64,000 bases of DNA, taken from Panorpa germanica (lineage: Eukaryota; Arthropoda; Insecta; Mecoptera; Panorpidae). Shown piece by piece: positions 62,636 to 64,000 of this stretch (its first letter is position 1; each line of letters starts with the position of its first letter). The stretch is from contig OY783211.1 in assembly GCA_963678705.1 (NCBI GenBank), forward strand, positions 9,624,603-9,688,602, read 5' to 3'. The notes under the pieces are model-generated. The model had not been told where the DNA came from, searched no databases, and saw only the letters and a program-made list of their open reading frames with translations. A program made the translations under genes and the position numbers.

Positions 62636-63797
62636 TTAAATAGACCTACAATTTAATTAAAAATTTAAAAAACGACCCACTGAGTTCAAAATTTACTCGT
62701 TAAATAATTCTGACAAACAATAAGTACTGAATAATAGAATCCCTATGCAATGCCTGATATGTATGTAGTCCAAAAATAGTTAAGAAATGTGAATGATGAA
62801 AATAATAAGATTATGTCTATCACTGTCTAGTTGATATTTAACCAATAACTGAGTGCATAAAATATATAATACAGATCACAACTGGTTCAACAACTCTTAT
62901 AACGATCCGTCAATGAACACGCCCTGGGCCAAGAAAGAAATGCCTAAATTCCTGATCTACATACATAGCGTTCGCGATTGCGTCGAGCAATATCTTGTTG
63001 ATAAATCGATATTGCGACACTTAATGTTATATATTTCCATTAAATGGCCTTATTGAGCACCTTGCATAATTAATTTATGTACAAATGTATGTAGTCTAGC
63101 GTGTAGGAATGTGAATATGAGAGTACACCTTTTTTTTATTAAAAATGTATTAAATAGTGACGTGAACAGCGCAGTGCGCCGGGAGAATGAAGAATGGATA
63201 ATCATGCTCATGGCACCACACTCACGTCCGCCACTTCAGTATCGTTATAAATGAGCAGAAAATATCAGCGTCTGTTGCATGAAGACGACTGAAATTTTGA
63301 AGAATACAGTTCGGTTATGCTACTCTGAGTAAAATGAAGTGTTAGGTGTTCAGTTAATCAACTGAACAGGGGCTAGAAATAAAGATGACGTTGCGGTTGA
63401 ACAGTACGTGTGAAATTGGTTACTATCCAATAGCTTCCTATCTGATAGAAAAAATGTATTTTTGTTGAAGGAAGCTATGTAAAAAAATAAGGCGTAAAAT
63501 TTGTATTTTTAAAAACATCTATAACTCCATATAAAAAAAAATTGAGTGACCCTTGTTTATGTCTGGTATGGTAACGCGTTCCAATTGAAATATTAAAAAA
63601 AAAAATTTAATCAAAAATTTTCCATTTTAAGTGACGATGTAGAAAAAATATAATAAAATAATATCAAAATAGATGTAAATACAAAATGTTGATTTCCTAA
63701 AACGAAATCCCAAAATAAATATCTATAATTTGAGATGTCACAGTGACATAGTCCTTAAACGTAACTTTTAGTATTAAGAAATTATGCATTGCCTTGA
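62636..63797. other. Spacer, no gene recognised
   Basis: It includes the 62958-63025 relative of 60645-60720. A 67-codon frame at 62853 overlaps it and is not supported as a gene. Confidence 0.4.
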
Positions 63798-64000
63798 AAA
63801 GAAACACCAAGGACTTATTCATAATTATAACATTCGTGTGATACGATCCGTCTGATGCGTGCGTTTCGGATCTGTGGACGCCTGTCTTTATTCAATATCT
63901 CGGTAAGTATTTTGTTAAAATTAAAAAAGAACACAAAAAATGTATTTATAATTATTTTATTTCAACATAAATATTTCTTAAAATCTAAGAGTTGTTCTGC
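63798..64000 (-). repeat. Inverted repeat arm 2: 3' end of a probable second cuticle gene
   Basis: This is the reverse complement of 61777-61982 at high identity, including the two polyadenylation signals (as tttatt on this strand). The homology runs off the window edge exactly in the 3' UTR, about 33 bases short of where the stop codon would be. A minus-strand cuticle paralogue is therefore expected from just past position 64000. Its coding part is not visible. Confidence 0.6.

Overview
This 64 kb window is eukaryotic nuclear DNA from an insect. The evidence is AT-rich sequence with short GT-AG introns, a klingon-type immunoglobulin adhesion gene, juvenile-hormone-acid-methyltransferase-like genes, a ZAD (zinc-finger-associated domain) protein, an RR-2 chitin-binding cuticle protein, and dense fossil transposons and MITEs. 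I could not settle the order from sequence alone. No rRNA, tRNA, CRISPR array or virus-like gene was recognised.

Layout. 1-18137 has no certain coding sequence. It holds MITEs and retroelement tails plus two unusual CpG-rich islands (about 1745-1880 and 7265-7385); the second is followed by a plausible 5' UTR exon. 18138-25897 (+) is the 3' nine-exon part of klingon (klg). 30196-32624 and 34539-36555 (+) are a tandem pair of methyltransferase genes with identical intron phases; the second has an extra in-phase terminal exon (36912-37048) encoding a membrane-anchor-like tail. 37261-41289 (+) is a TAF6-like SAGA subunit (Saf6/TAF6L). It is tail-to-tail with a prostaglandin-reductase-1-like gene (41422-43441, -). 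An intronless single-RRM gene (44391-44753, +) faces a Myb/SANT-BTB gene (45426-47601, -). MYG1 exonuclease (48231-49977, -) and a ZAD zinc-finger gene (51831-56490, -) follow. A diverged duplicate of the ZAD first exon sits alone at 60059-60196 (-). An RR-2 cuticle gene (60862-61744, +) is followed by an inverted copy of its own 3' flank at the very end of the window, which implies a convergent paralogue just beyond the edge.

The exon structures of all complete genes were assembled by hand. Each sums to a whole number of codons: 289, 282, 635, 333, 120, 470, 392, 429 and 262 residues. That arithmetic is the main support for the splice sites.

The genes are a mixture of unrelated functions, not a pathway: cell adhesion, small-molecule methylation, chromatin and transcription (Saf6, Myb-BTB, ZAD), oxidoreduction, RNA binding, organelle RNA processing and cuticle. 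The most unusual signals are the methyltransferase pair (a damaged SAM-binding loop in copy 1, an optional membrane tail in copy 2, and a shared upstream block), the Myb-BTB fusion, the orphan ZAD first exon, the inverted cuticle-gene 3' flank, and a MITE nested in another repeat whose unoccupied counterpart is also in the window.
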